Assembly (NCBI GenBank): GCA_036833805.1
Contig: DAITPA010000024.1
Coordinates: 1-25,222, forward strand
DNA length: 25,222 bases
DNA from: PALSA-1196 sp036833805
Lineage (GTDB): Bacteria > Pseudomonadota > Gammaproteobacteria > Steroidobacterales > Steroidobacteraceae
Direction of reading: 5' to 3'
Of this stretch, positions 7,994 to 15,872 are shown piece after piece (within the stretch, counting starts at the first letter, position 1; each line of letters opens with the position of its first letter). The notes beneath the pieces were generated by a model. It ran no database searches. It was not told the origin of the DNA and saw nothing but the letters and a program-made list of their open reading frames with translations. A program made the position numbers and the translations under genes.

Positions 7994-8007
7994 TACATGT
8001 GTGTCAA
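7979..8007 (-). promoter_or_regulatory. Probable sigma-70 promoter of the small ORF-GntR-ABC operon
   Basis: On the minus strand there is a consensus -35 box TTGACA (8007-8002), a 17-bp spacer and a weak -10 box TTAGAT (7984-7979). Transcription would begin near 7972, about 47 bases before the ATG at 7925. The inverted-repeat operator overlaps the spacer, -10 and start point. The -35 is the strongest such match noticed in the intergenic DNA of this window; the -10 is only three of six. Confidence 0.55.
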
Positions 8008-8108
8008 GAGCCGTATGCAAATCTTTCGAACCGGCGGGTCCGCGGTCGTTCTGGGCGGCAGCAACGTAGAATTCCGGATCCCACACCTGCCCTTTCCCGG
8101 AGATCCAC

Positions 8109-9089
8109 ATGAAGCCAGCCGTCAACGTCGCAATCACCGGTGCGGCCGGACAAATTGGCTACGCGCTAGCCTTTCGCGTGGCCTCGGGGCAAATGCTGGG
8201 TGCGGATACGCCCGTCAACCTGCACCTCCTCGAAGTCACAGCGGCGCTGGCGGCCCTGCAGGGGGTCGTGATGGAGCTTGGGGATTGCGCCTTTTCAACT
8301 CTGGTGCGCTGCGTGGCAACGGATGATCCGAAAGTGGCGTTCCGCGACTGCCAGGTTGCGCTGCTCGTGGGCGCGCGACCGCGCGGCCCGGGCATGGAGC
8401 GCAAGGATCTGCTGGTCGCCAATGCAAAGATCTTCTCGGCGCAGGGCCGCGCGCTTGATGAGGTCGCCGATCGCAGCGTGAAGGTATTGGTCGTCGGCAA
8501 TCCGGCGAACACCAACGCTCTCATCGCTCGAGCCAACGCCAAAAGCCTAAAGCCGCGCAACTTTACCGCGATGACGCGCCTCGATCACAACCGCGCGATT
8601 GCGCAGCTGGCTGACAAGACCGGCACACAAGCCGCGGCTGTCCGCCGCATGATCATCTGGGGCAATCACTCCTCGACCCAATTTCCGGACATCACTCATT
8701 GCCTCGTGAACGGCGCGCCCGCCGCGTCCCGCGTCGACCGCACCTGGGTCGAAAAGAGTTTCATTCCCGACGTGCAACAACGCGGCGCTGCCATCATCAA
8801 GGCACGCGGCGCCTCCTCGGCCGCGTCGGCCGCGTCGGCCGCCATTGATCACGTGCGCGATTGGGTACAGGGCAGTGCAAGCGGCGACTGGGTCAGCATG
8901 GCCGTGCCTTCCGACGGCAGCTACGGCATTGCCGAGGGAGTCATCTATTCGTATCCCGTCATCTGCAAAAATGGCGAGTACGAGCTCGTGCAGAACCTTG
9001 CGATCGACTCATTCAGCCGCGCGCGCATGGATGCAAGCTACGCGGAGCTCGCCGAGGAGCGCGCCGGTGTTGCGGACCTTCTCGGCTGA
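8109..9089 (+). CDS. mdh: Malate dehydrogenase
   Basis: The 326-residue enzyme interconverts malate and oxaloacetate with NAD in the citric acid cycle, in the cytoplasm. The N-terminal Rossmann motif is GAAGQIG (residues 11-17). The substrate-loop region reads ARPRGPGMERKDL, and VVGNPANTNA follows. Catalytic residues are Asp159 in RLDHNRA and His187 in WGNHSSTQFPD. Length and sequence fit the group of malate dehydrogenases found in Xanthomonadales and betaproteobacteria, with residues such as ASSAASAA-AIDH, rather than the E. coli type. A GGAG ribosome site (8099-8102) precedes the ATG. It is divergent from the GntR operon and shares a 183-bp intergenic region with it. A 7-bp hairpin lies just downstream. 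Confidence 0.97.
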   Translation: MKPAVNVAITGAAGQIGYALAFRVASGQMLGADTPVNLHLLEVTAALAALQGVVMELGDCAFSTLVRCVATDDPKVAFRDCQVALLVGARPRGPGMERKDLLVANAKIFSAQGRALDEVADRSVKVLVVGNPANTNALIARANAKSLKPRNFTAMTRLDHNRAIAQLADKTGTQAAAVRRMIIWGNHSSTQFPDITHCLVNGAPAASRVDRTWVEKSFIPDVQQRGAAIIKARGASSAASAASAAIDHVRDWVQGSASGDWVSMAVPSDGSYGIAEGVIYSYPVICKNGEYELVQNLAIDSFSRARMDASYAELAEERAGVADLLG

Positions 9090-9102
9090 CCCACAGAAAG
9101 CC

Positions 9103-9119
9103 GGGCGCACGATGCGCCC
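9103..9119 (+). terminator. Hairpin downstream of mdh, possible terminator or attenuator
   Basis: GGGCGCA and TGCGCCC pair perfectly around the triloop CGA, starting 14 bp after the mdh stop. No T-tract follows (CTTAGTC), so it is not a classical intrinsic terminator. It could slow or protect the mdh transcript end. A TATAGT box at 9132-9137 just beyond it could be the -10 of a fadE promoter, but no matching -35 is visible. Confidence 0.35.
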
Positions 9120-9170
9120 CTTAGTCCGCGCTATAGTCGCGCAGGCGCAAGCGGCCGAAGAGGCACCCCC

Positions 9171-11708
9171 ATGGTCGGCTTAATCATCACCATCGTGCTC
9201 GTCGCGGCAGCTGCCTATGCCGCAACGCAACTCGGTGGGATCATCGCGCTCGCCTTCATCGCTGCGCTCCTGTTGCTCGCTTATAAGCGCGCATCGCTGC
9301 TGCTCTTCTCGCTCACGTTTACTGTCTTACTTGCCGCTTACACGGTGCTCGGCACCGCGAGCGTGGCGGCGCTCGTGTGGCAGGGTTTTCTGTGGACGCT
9401 CCTCGGCCTCCTGTGGCTCGCGAATGTCGTGCCGTTGCGCAAGATCGTCATTACGCGTCCTTTCATGAAGGCCTATCTCAAACTTCTTCCGCCGATGTCG
9501 CAGACGGAAAAGGAGGCGCTGGAAGCGGGCACGGTGTGGTGGGATGGCGAACTCTTCACCGGCGCGCCGCGCTGGGAGAAGCTGCTGTCATCAAAGGCGC
9601 CACACCTGTCCGCCGCCGAGCAGGCCTTTCTTGATGGCCCCTGCGAGGAGCTGTGCGGCATGCTCGATGACTGGGACATCACGCACCGGCGCGCGGACCT
9701 GCCGCCGCAGGTGTGGGAGTTTCTGAAAGCGCGCGGCTTCTTCGCGATGATCATTCCGAAGCATTACGGCGGTCTTCAATTCTCGGCCTACGGTCACTCG
9801 TGCGTACTCGCCAAGATCGCAAGCCGCAGCGCCACAGCATCCTCAACCGTCGCCGTGCCCAATTCCCTCGGCCCGGCGGAGCTGTTGCATCATTACGGCA
9901 CCGAGGAGCAGAAAAACCATTATTTGCCGCGTCTCGCACGCGGCGAAGAGGTGCCGTGCTTCGCGCTCACCGGGCCGCGCGCGGGCTCCGACGCCGCTGC
10001 CATTCCCGACACCGGCATCGTCTGCCGCGGAATGTGGAATGGGCACGAGACCGTCGGTATCAAACTCAACTTCTCGAAGCGCTACATCACTCTGGCGCCG
10101 ATCGCGACCGTCATTGGCCTTGCGTTTCGCATGTTCGATCCGGAGCGTTTGTTGGGCGAAAAAGTTGATATCGGCATCAGCTGTGCGCTCATCCCGCGCA
10201 ACACGCCGGGCCTAACCATCGGACGGCGGCATTTCCCGCTCAATATTCCGTTTCAGAACGGTCCCCTCCAAGGCAAGGATGTGTTCGTGCCACTCGATTT
10301 TCTAATCGGTGGCACGAAGATGGCGGGCCAGGGTTGGCGCATGCTGGTCGAGCAGCTGTCCGTCGGGCGCTGCATCTCACTGCCGTCGAACGCGACCGGG
10401 GCTGCGCAAGCGGCGACCTGGGCGACCGGCGCCTACGCCCGGATCCGCCGCCAGTTCAACATGCCAATCGGCCGCTTCGAGGGTGTGGAGACCGTGATCG
10501 CGCGCATGGTCGGCCTTACCTACACGATGGATGCGGCGCGCTCGGTAACCGCCGGCGCGATCGACGGCGGCGAGAAACCCTCGGTGCCTTCCGCGATGCT
10601 CAAGTATCACGTGACCGAAATGGGCCGCCAGATCGCGAACGACGCCATGGATGTGCAGGGCGGCAAAGGCATCTGTCTCGGCCCGAAAAATTATCTCGGG
10701 CGCGGCTACCAGGTTGTACCGATCGCAATCACCGTGGAGGGCGCAAATCTGCTGACGCGCAATCTCATCATCTTCGGTCAGGGTGCGGTGCGCTGTCATC
10801 CGTTCGTGTTGAAGGAGATGAACGCGGCGCGCGATCCGGACCGTGCCCGCGGCGTCCATGACTTCGACCGCGCGCTCTTCGGCCACATCGGCTTCACGCT
10901 TTCCAACGCGGCGCGCTCGCTCATAAGGGGACTTACCCTCGCGCGCTTCACTCGCGCGCCGATCGCCGGGCCCACCGCCCGCTACTATCAGCACATCGCC
11001 CGCTTCAGTGCATCGTTTGCATTTGCAGTCGACGTTGCGATGCTGACGCTCGGCGGTTATCTGAAGAAGAAAGAAAATCTCTCGGCGCGCCTTGGCGATG
11101 TGCTTTCGTGCATGTATCTCGCATCAATGGTGCTGAAGCACTACGAGAATCGTGGCCGCAGCGCGGCCGAACTGCCGATGGTCGAATGGGCGTGCCGCAA
11201 TCTTCTCTATGACGCGCAAGAGCAGCTGCACGTCTTTCTGCGAAATTTCCCGAGCCGCGTGTTCGCGGGCGTGATGCGCATGCTGGTGTTTCCGCGCGGC
11301 CTTACGTATTCGGCGCCGAGCGACCGGCTGGCAGGTGATCTCGCGGCCATCGTCATGAACCCGACCGCGGCACGCGAGGAGTTGTGTCGCTTCATCTATA
11401 AGACAGTCGAGCCCAATAATCCGCTCGGCCTGCTGCAGGAGGCTTTGCGGCTGACGCCGCTGTGCGAGTCGATCGAGAAGCGCATTCGCGTCGAGGGCGT
11501 AAAGACCGGACGAATCACCGCGCTCGACGTGCCCGGCCAGATTCGCGAAGCGCTCGCCGCAGGCATCATTTCCGAGACCGAAGCGGCTGCGCTGAACGAT
11601 TACGACGCCAAGGTCATGGACATCATCAATGTCGATGACTTCGCGCCGCACGAGCTTGCGCAGTCCTCGCAGTCAGCGGCAGCCGTTGCAGACTTTCAGG
11701 TCGCGTGA
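9171..11708 (+). CDS. fadE: FadE-type acyl-CoA dehydrogenase
   Basis: The 845-residue protein matches the long FadE class (E. coli FadE is about 814 residues), which performs the first, FAD-dependent oxidation of fatty acyl-CoA in beta-oxidation. Residues 1-100 contain two or three hydrophobic segments (for example LIITIVLVAAAAYAA and LLLFSLTFTVLLAAYTVLG), typical of FadE and suggesting membrane association. The catalytic core follows, with CFALTGPRAGSDAAAIPDTG as the FAD/substrate-binding segment and GGKGICLGPKNYLGRGYQ later. The C-terminal 250 residues correspond to the FadE-specific extension (DUF1974). The ATG at 9171 starts the membrane segment. It may be transcribed alone or with mdh (82-bp gap). 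Confidence 0.95.
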   Translation: MVGLIITIVLVAAAAYAATQLGGIIALAFIAALLLLAYKRASLLLFSLTFTVLLAAYTVLGTASVAALVWQGFLWTLLGLLWLANVVPLRKIVITRPFMKAYLKLLPPMSQTEKEALEAGTVWWDGELFTGAPRWEKLLSSKAPHLSAAEQAFLDGPCEELCGMLDDWDITHRRADLPPQVWEFLKARGFFAMIIPKHYGGLQFSAYGHSCVLAKIASRSATASSTVAVPNSLGPAELLHHYGTEEQKNHYLPRLARGEEVPCFALTGPRAGSDAAAIPDTGIVCRGMWNGHETVGIKLNFSKRYITLAPIATVIGLAFRMFDPERLLGEKVDIGISCALIPRNTPGLTIGRRHFPLNIPFQNGPLQGKDVFVPLDFLIGGTKMAGQGWRMLVEQLSVGRCISLPSNATGAAQAATWATGAYARIRRQFNMPIGRFEGVETVIARMVGLTYTMDAARSVTAGAIDGGEKPSVPSAMLKYHVTEMGRQIANDAMDVQGGKGICLGPKNYLGRGYQVVPIAITVEGANLLTRNLIIFGQGAVRCHPFVLKEMNAARDPDRARGVHDFDRALFGHIGFTLSNAARSLIRGLTLARFTRAPIAGPTARYYQHIARFSASFAFAVDVAMLTLGGYLKKKENLSARLGDVLSCMYLASMVLKHYENRGRSAAELPMVEWACRNLLYDAQEQLHVFLRNFPSRVFAGVMRMLVFPRGLTYSAPSDRLAGDLAAIVMNPTAAREELCRFIYKTVEPNNPLGLLQEALRLTPLCESIEKRIRVEGVKTGRITALDVPGQIREALAAGIISETEAAALNDYDAKVMDIINVDDFAPHELAQSSQSAAAVADFQVA

Positions 11709-11747
11709 TCAAAGTTCCTATCTTAAGTATACGGACAAGGAGTTCTC

Positions 11748-12167
11748 ATGCGTATATTCATAGTTGCCGCATTTATTCTCGCAGCCTCCGTAAGCTTTGC
11801 ACAGGAGCGCACGTCCTCGCCCGCCGGTGCGGAGGTGTACATCATCAGCCCCAAGGACGGTGCGAAAGTCCGGGGCCCGGTCACGGTGCTGTTCGGACTC
11901 AGAGGCATGGGTATTGCCCCGGCGGGTGTCAAATTTGACAACACCGGGCACCATCATCTCCTGGTCGACATGGACGTGCCGGCGGATTTAGCGACACCGA
12001 TGCCCGCAACCGACACGCTCCTGCACTTCGGCAAGGGACAGACGCAGACCTCGCTCACTCTGGCGCCCGGCAAGCACACGCTGCAATTGCTGTTCGCCGA
12101 CCTCAACCATATAGCGATGCAGCCGCCGCTGCTCTCGAAGAAAATCACCATTACGGTCGTGAACTAG
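11748..12167 (+). CDS. Exported DUF4399 domain protein
   Basis: The 139-residue product has a signal peptide, residues 1-18 (MRIFIVAAFILAASVSFA), cleaved probably before QERTSS. The mature part matches the DUF4399 family: VYIISPKDGAKVRGPVTVLF near the start, then GHHHLLVDMD, HFGKGQTQTSLTL, PGKHTLQLLFADLNH and a terminal beta strand KKITITVV. The family is predicted to be a periplasmic beta-sandwich; its function is unknown to me. Three consecutive His plus further His in HTLQLLFADLNH suggest a possible metal site. A good ribosome site (AAGGAG) lies seven bases before the ATG. It follows fadE by 39 bp and precedes dinB by 13 bp. Confidence 0.9.
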   Translation: MRIFIVAAFILAASVSFAQERTSSPAGAEVYIISPKDGAKVRGPVTVLFGLRGMGIAPAGVKFDNTGHHHLLVDMDVPADLATPMPATDTLLHFGKGQTQTSLTLAPGKHTLQLLFADLNHIAMQPPLLSKKITITVVN

Positions 12168-12180
12168 GCGCTGCATCGTC

Positions 12181-13341
12181 TTGAAGCCGCCGCGCGCCGT
12201 TTTGCATGTGGATATGGACGCGTTCTACGCATCCGTCGAGGAACGCGACAATCCGGGCCTTGCCGGCCAGCCCGTCATAGTCGGCGGCTCGGGCAGGCGT
12301 AGCGTGGTGGCGGCGGCGAGCTACGCGGTGCGAAAATTCGGCGTGCACTCGGCCATGCCGATGGCGACCGCCTTGCGTCTATGCCCGCACGCGGTCTGCA
12401 TCGCGCCGCGGATGCGGCGCTACCAGGAGATTTCCGCGCGGATCTTTGAGGTCTTTCACGAGATCACGCCGCTCGTACAGGGCTTATCGCTCGACGAAGC
12501 CTTTCTCGACGTGACGGCGAGCCAGCATCTGTTCGGTGACCCGGTGGCGATCGCACAGCGTATCAAACGCTGCATCCGCGAACGCACCGGCCTCTCCGCC
12601 TCCGTTGGAGTCGCGTGCAACAAGCTCGTGGCGAAGATCTCCTCGGATCTCGCCAAGCCCGACGGTCTTAGCGTCGTTGGCGAGGAACGGGTCCGCGAGG
12701 TGCTCGATCCGCTGTCGGTGCGGCGCTTGCCGGGCCTTGGCCAAAAGACGGGCGTGCAGGTCGAGGCGGCGGGCATCCGCACCTTTGCTGACCTGCGCTT
12801 GGCGCCGGATTCTGTGCTGTGGCCATTGTTTGGCCGCTACACCCAACGGATTCGGGAGCGGGCGGCCGGCATCGACGAGCGGCCGGTGCTTCCGGACCTC
12901 GAGGACAAGTCGCTAAGCGCGGAGGATACTTTCGAGCACGACATCGACGGCCCCGCCGTGCTGCGGGCGCACCTGTCCCGAATCGCCGCCCTCGCCTGTG
13001 AACGGCTGCGCAAGAAGCAACTCATGACCGGCTGCATTGGTGTGAAGATCCGGCGCCACGACTTCAGCACGTTCACCCGCCAGCGCGCGGTGGCGCCGCC
13101 GACCCACGATGGGCGTACCATCGCGAACGTGGCAGCCGAGCTTCTCGGCCGCTGGTTGGCTGAACATAGCGGGGCGAAACTTCGGCTGCTGGGCGTGGTC
13201 TTGACTGATCTCAGCCCGGCGTCACAACTTGGGCTCTTCGAAGCAGCGCCGCCGCACACAACGCGTCTCGACGCGGCGCTTGATGAGGCGCGGGCGCGCT
13301 TCGGCACTCGGGCCCTGCAGCGTGGCATCACGGTCAAGTAG
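12181..13341 (+). CDS. dinB: DNA polymerase IV (Y-family translesion polymerase)
   Basis: This 386-residue polymerase copies past damaged template bases at low fidelity. Metal-binding residues are Asp11 in HVDMDAFYASVEE and Asp105-Glu106 in SLDEAFLDVT. The steric-gate position is Tyr16. SVGVACNKLVAKISSDLAKP and the thumb motif RRLPGLGQKT follow. A beta-clamp binding motif QLGLF lies at residues 349-353. The start is TTG at 12181: it gives the normal short N-terminus, and no ATG lies between it and the first catalytic motif. It is 13 bp after the DUF4399 gene and 9 bp before gspA, so all may share a transcript. I see no LexA box directly upstream. Confidence 0.96.
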   Translation: MKPPRAVLHVDMDAFYASVEERDNPGLAGQPVIVGGSGRRSVVAAASYAVRKFGVHSAMPMATALRLCPHAVCIAPRMRRYQEISARIFEVFHEITPLVQGLSLDEAFLDVTASQHLFGDPVAIAQRIKRCIRERTGLSASVGVACNKLVAKISSDLAKPDGLSVVGEERVREVLDPLSVRRLPGLGQKTGVQVEAAGIRTFADLRLAPDSVLWPLFGRYTQRIRERAAGIDERPVLPDLEDKSLSAEDTFEHDIDGPAVLRAHLSRIAALACERLRKKQLMTGCIGVKIRRHDFSTFTRQRAVAPPTHDGRTIANVAAELLGRWLAEHSGAKLRLLGVVLTDLSPASQLGLFEAAPPHTTRLDAALDEARARFGTRALQRGITVK

Positions 13342-13350
13342 CATTGCTTC

Positions 13351-15027
13351 ATGTATCTGTCGTTCTTCGGTCTCCTTGAAAAGCCTTTCGCGATCACGCC
13401 GGATCCGCGCTATCTGTACCTGAGCGAGCGGCACGCCGAGGCGCTCGCACATCTGCTCTACGGCATCAACGACGCCGGCGGATTCGTACAGCTCACCGGT
13501 GAAGTCGGCACCGGCAAAACGACCATCATTCGCTCGCTGCTTGGACAGACGCCGAAGAACGCCGAGATTGCTCTCATTCTCAATCCGCGCATGACCGCGC
13601 CCGAGTTCCTGCTGACCATCTGCGAAGAGCTCGGTATCGGCGTGCCGGACGCCGCCACCGAGAGCCGCAAGGACCTCGTTGATATCCTCAACCACTATCT
13701 GCTGCGTGCGCACGCCGATGGCCGGCGCGTGGTACTGGTGGTCGATGAGGCGCAGAACCTTGCACCGGAAGTGCTCGAGCAGGTGCGGCTCCTAACAAAC
13801 CTCGAGACCAACACGCAGAAGCTGTTGCAGATCATCCTCATCGGCCAGCCCGAATTGCGTGAGCTGCTGGCACGCAATGAGTTGCGGCAACTCGCGCAGC
13901 GCGTCACCGGACGCTACCACCTGCATCCGCTGTCAAATACCGAGACCGCCGCTTACGTGCGCCACCGTCTGCGCGTCTCGGGCTCGACGAGCGATATCTT
14001 CTCCGCGACCGCGCTCGCCGAGCTCTATCACCTCTCCGGCGGCGTGCCGCGCGTCATCAACATCGTCGCTGATCGCGCACTCCTCGGTGCTTATACCCAG
14101 GACCGCCATCGGGTCACGAGCGGGCTCGTGCGCCATGCGGCTGCGGAAGTATTTGGCCGGCGTTTTGCGCCGCGCTGGCTGCCGTGGCTTGGAGCCGCCG
14201 CTGCAGCTTTGGTGCTCGCGGCAACCGTGTGGGGAATGTGGCCGCTAATACCTTGGCGTGGGCACGCGAGCGCCGCCGTTACCAGCGCCGCTGTACCGCA
14301 TGCGGCGGTCATCAAGTCCGAAGCGGCCAAGCCGGCCGCGACGGCGCCGGCCGTCGCAAGCGCCCCGCCCGCAACTGCCGCGCCGCCAGCCGCAGCGCTG
14401 CAAGCTCTTCTTACGGAGCACAGCAATGCGACCGGCCCGGATGACGCCTTCACGCAGCTCTTTGGCCTGTGGGGCGTGCACTATGTCGCCGGCAACATCG
14501 ACCCCTGCACGCAGGCTGCGCAGCAGGGTATGGAGTGCCTCGTGCAGCGCGGCTCTTTTGGTCAGCTGCGCATGTACAACCGCCCGGCGATCCTGTTGCT
14601 CAATGACGACGTCGGCGCCAAGCATCAAGTTGTGCTCGCGGCCCTCGATGACGAGCACGCGCGCATCAATCTCGCAGGCGCGATGCACGCGGTGGGAATC
14701 GGCGAGCTGTCGCGCTACTGGTTTGGTGATTTCGTGCTGTTATGGCGGCCGGGTACGCAGAAGGTCAAACCGCTGTCAGTGGGCATGCGCGGTGATGAGG
14801 TGCGCTGGCTGAGGGAAAGCCTTGAGCGCTTGCAGGGGGTGACCGCCGGACAAGCGGTGAGCGATGTATTTGATGCCGAGCTCTCGCAGCTCGTGATGGA
14901 ATTTCAGCGTCAGCATCGACTCGCCGTCGACGGCATTGCCGGCATCCAAACCCAAATCGTGCTGGCGAGCGCGGTAGCCGGACCTGATTCACCGTTACTG
15001 AGCGCCACCGCGCCCCACGGCAGCTAA
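13351..15027 (+). CDS. gspA: General secretion pathway ATPase GspA (ExeA-like)
   Basis: The 558-residue inner-membrane ATPase assists insertion and assembly of the type II secretion secretin through peptidoglycan, working with GspB. It begins with the family hallmark MYLSFFGLLEKPFAITPDP. The AAA domain has Walker A GEVGTGKT (50-57) and Walker B VVLVVDEAQN (near 132). One membrane span lies at about 276-302, then an Ala/Pro-rich periplasmic linker. A C39-peptidase-like domain follows (about 350-470), and then a peptidoglycan-binding domain (about 475-545, GMRGDEVRWLRESLERLQ to LAVDGIAGIQTQIVL). The domain order matches Aeromonas ExeA. gspB follows after 3 bp. No other gsp genes are in the window, so the main secretion operon must be elsewhere if present. 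Confidence 0.94.
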   Translation: MYLSFFGLLEKPFAITPDPRYLYLSERHAEALAHLLYGINDAGGFVQLTGEVGTGKTTIIRSLLGQTPKNAEIALILNPRMTAPEFLLTICEELGIGVPDAATESRKDLVDILNHYLLRAHADGRRVVLVVDEAQNLAPEVLEQVRLLTNLETNTQKLLQIILIGQPELRELLARNELRQLAQRVTGRYHLHPLSNTETAAYVRHRLRVSGSTSDIFSATALAELYHLSGGVPRVINIVADRALLGAYTQDRHRVTSGLVRHAAAEVFGRRFAPRWLPWLGAAAAALVLAATVWGMWPLIPWRGHASAAVTSAAVPHAAVIKSEAAKPAATAPAVASAPPATAAPPAAALQALLTEHSNATGPDDAFTQLFGLWGVHYVAGNIDPCTQAAQQGMECLVQRGSFGQLRMYNRPAILLLNDDVGAKHQVVLAALDDEHARINLAGAMHAVGIGELSRYWFGDFVLLWRPGTQKVKPLSVGMRGDEVRWLRESLERLQGVTAGQAVSDVFDAELSQLVMEFQRQHRLAVDGIAGIQTQIVLASAVAGPDSPLLSATAPHGS

Positions 15028-15030
15028 GCG

Positions 15031-15753
15031 ATGTCATTCATCCTCGACGCCTTGAAGAAATCGGAGAGTGACCGCCAGCGGCAATCCGGGCCCGCCTTAT
15101 TTGAGGTCAAGGTGACACCGCCCAAGCCGCGATTCCCGTACTGGGCGCTCGCTCTGGCGGCACTGTTGGTCATCAATATTGTCATCGGCGCGTGGGTCTT
15201 CCTGCGTCGCCCGGCGTCAGCGCCGGCCGCGCAGAATGCGACGGCGCCTGTCCCTGCAACTCCTTCTAGCGCGACGCTACCGCTTGCAGCGGCCGAGCCG
15301 CCTGCGGGCCACGCCGCGCCGGCCGCAGCCATCGCGGTGCCGCCTGCGCCGCAGCCGGGTGCTCCTACCACAACGAATACGGCGAGTCGCACCGAGCCTG
15401 TTCTATCGGCCTCTGAGTCGAAAGACGCACCGCTCAATCCTGACGACTACGAGCCCGCCGTCGCGCCCGGAAAAGAGGCTCTGGCGCAGCGCGGCGCCCG
15501 TGTGCGCAGCGGCACCGAGAGCGGCCTCGTGAGTTACGCCGACGCAGCGTCGAATCCGGACTTGCACCTGCCTGTCCTGCGGATCGACTTGCACGTCTAT
15601 GCCGCGAATCCACAGGAGCGCTTCGTCCTGATCAATATGCATCGCCTGCACGAGGGCGACCCTCTCCCTGAGGGAGGACGTGTCGAGAGCATCACGCCCG
15701 AAGGGGCGATCGTCTCCTTTCGCGGTTCGAAGTTCTTTCTCGAGCACCAGTGA
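15031..15753 (+). CDS. gspB: General secretion pathway protein GspB
   Basis: The 240-residue partner of GspA starts with the conserved cytoplasmic segment MSFILDALKKSESDRQ. It has one membrane span at about residues 37-58 and an Ala/Pro-rich periplasmic linker of about 120 residues. It ends in the GspB beta domain (about 178-240), with LRIDLHVYAANPQERFVLIN and a terminal VSFRGSKFFLEHQ. In Aeromonas, ExeA and ExeB form a complex that binds peptidoglycan and lets the secretin assemble in the outer membrane. The ATG is 3 bp after the gspA stop, so translation is probably coupled. The linker composition is typical for the family. Confidence 0.94.
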   Translation: MSFILDALKKSESDRQRQSGPALFEVKVTPPKPRFPYWALALAALLVINIVIGAWVFLRRPASAPAAQNATAPVPATPSSATLPLAAAEPPAGHAAPAAAIAVPPAPQPGAPTTTNTASRTEPVLSASESKDAPLNPDDYEPAVAPGKEALAQRGARVRSGTESGLVSYADAASNPDLHLPVLRIDLHVYAANPQERFVLINMHRLHEGDPLPEGGRVESITPEGAIVSFRGSKFFLEHQ

Positions 15754-15872
15754 GTTTTAGTAGATTCACCGCACCTCGCACAGAAACGTCAAGAATCGCC
15801 TTGTGCTGCATTAGCGACGCACCGCACATACTGCAGCGCTAAAGAAGCGAATGCTGCGAAGATGAGGGAATC

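Noticed and set aside
8816..8842. Three tandem 9-bp units (GTCGGCCGC type) in mdh
   Set aside because: They encode the ASSAASAA segment that I recall as conserved in this malate dehydrogenase group, so they are codon coincidence and not an expansion.
10377..10994. A 205-codon minus-strand open frame inside fadE
   Set aside because: Antisense shadow of a well supported enzyme gene; no start context and no family resemblance.
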